In this document: in pieces, positions 5,446 to 5,568 of the stretch
Layout of the letters: each line of letters opens with the position of its first letter
How positions within the stretch are numbered: the stretch's first letter is position 1
NCBI GenBank assembly: GCA_964638165.1
Contig: CAZWYJ010000073.1
Coordinates: forward strand, 1-5,568
Length of the DNA: 5,568 bases
Origin: 2-12-FULL-60-25 sp964638165
Lineage (GTDB): Bacteria; Patescibacteriota; Patescibacteriia; 2-12-FULL-60-25
Direction: 5' to 3'
Notes under the pieces: model-generated
Told to the model about the DNA's origin: nothing
The model's database searches: none
The model's input: only the letters and a program-made list of their open reading frames with translations
Program-made: the position numbers and the translations under genes

Positions 5446-5465
5446 GTATCAGTCACAGTATCAGT
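5446..5465. promoter_or_regulatory. Direct repeat over the helicase -35 region, operator-like
   Basis: On the minus strand ACTGATAC occurs twice (5465-5458 and 5453-5446) with a 4-nt spacer, giving a period of 12 nt. The downstream copy overlaps the proposed -35 at 5456-5451. Two identical half-sites there would suit a regulator that competes with or contacts RNA polymerase. No copy was noticed at the other promoters. Chance duplication is possible at this length. Confidence 0.35.
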
Positions 5466-5529
5466 AAATGCGGGAGCCACTTGAATTCCATTGACGCGTC
5501 ATTCTCCTTCTTTTACAAGGGTAATGAGT

Positions 5530-5565
5530 AAAATCTGCCACCAACTCGGTCGCAGATTTTCTTTT
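5530..5565 (+). terminator. Rho-independent terminator, stronger in plus orientation
   Basis: AAAATCTGC (5530-5538) pairs with GCAGATTTT (5552-5560). Inside, after one C/C mismatch, ACC (5540-5542) pairs with GGT (5548-5550) around the 5-nt loop AACTC. The plus strand continues with CTTTTT, giving a long interrupted U-run; the minus strand has only T4. No plus-strand gene precedes it here, so it either ends a short plus transcript from 5422-5529 or works in reverse on a minus-strand gene lying beyond the right edge. Confidence 0.65.
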
Positions 5566-5568
5566 TGT

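Noticed and set aside
5453..5491. Minus-strand upstream ORF (MEFKWLPHLLIL) before the helicase, with AAGGAG 12 nt upstream
   Set aside because: The spacing is too long, and the closer ATG at 5502 is only 1 nt from the AAGGAG. If the helicase mRNA is leaderless this stretch is not in it.

Overview
The window looks like chromosomal DNA from an uncultured, streamlined bacterium, most plausibly a member of the Patescibacteria/CPR. This rests on the style of the proteins (a compact Pif1-like helicase with a RecQ-type C-terminal helix-turn-helix, and a minimal ECF-like sigma factor next to a large membrane protein), on the lack of usable Shine-Dalgarno sequences, and on short repeats in the intergenic DNA. 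The placement is an inference and no marker gene is present. TGA ends the sigma-factor gene and the following gene, so the TGA=Gly code of Gracilibacteria/Absconditabacteria does not apply.

Layout from left to right. Positions 1-195 carry no gene. They hold a 25-bp hairpin (28-108), a second hairpin (119-161) and three copies of an 8-bp repeat. Gene 1 (196-837, minus) encodes a secreted protein anchored by a C-terminal membrane segment, of unknown function. A divergent intergenic region of about 130 bp leads to a small XRE-family regulator (972-1193, plus). A strong bidirectional terminator (1216-1247) separates it from the convergent minus-strand block. Along the minus strand that block reads Pif1-like helicase (5421-3724), sigma-70/ECF sigma factor (3647-3078), then a 581-residue single-pass membrane protein (3010-1265) that is a candidate anti-sigma factor. 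The right end (5422-5568) holds the helicase promoter, with a direct repeat over its -35 region, and a plus-oriented hairpin terminator.

How the genes may work together: the sigma factor and the membrane protein form a two-gene unit that would let an extracytoplasmic signal control a dedicated sigma factor. The helicase upstream appears to have its own promoter and is probably a separate genome-maintenance function.

The most interesting signal is in the promoters. All three minus-strand genes that should start a transcript have a TGNTACNNT extended -10 box exactly 6 or 7 nt before the start codon. The XRE gene has a weaker version at the same distance. The membrane-protein gene, which should be transcribed from the sigma promoter, has none. 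This is the signature of leaderless mRNAs, and it also resets the sigma-factor start. A second point of interest is the sigma/membrane-protein junction, where an inverted array of 7-bp repeats and an anti-Shine-Dalgarno-like sequence sit directly before the start codon.
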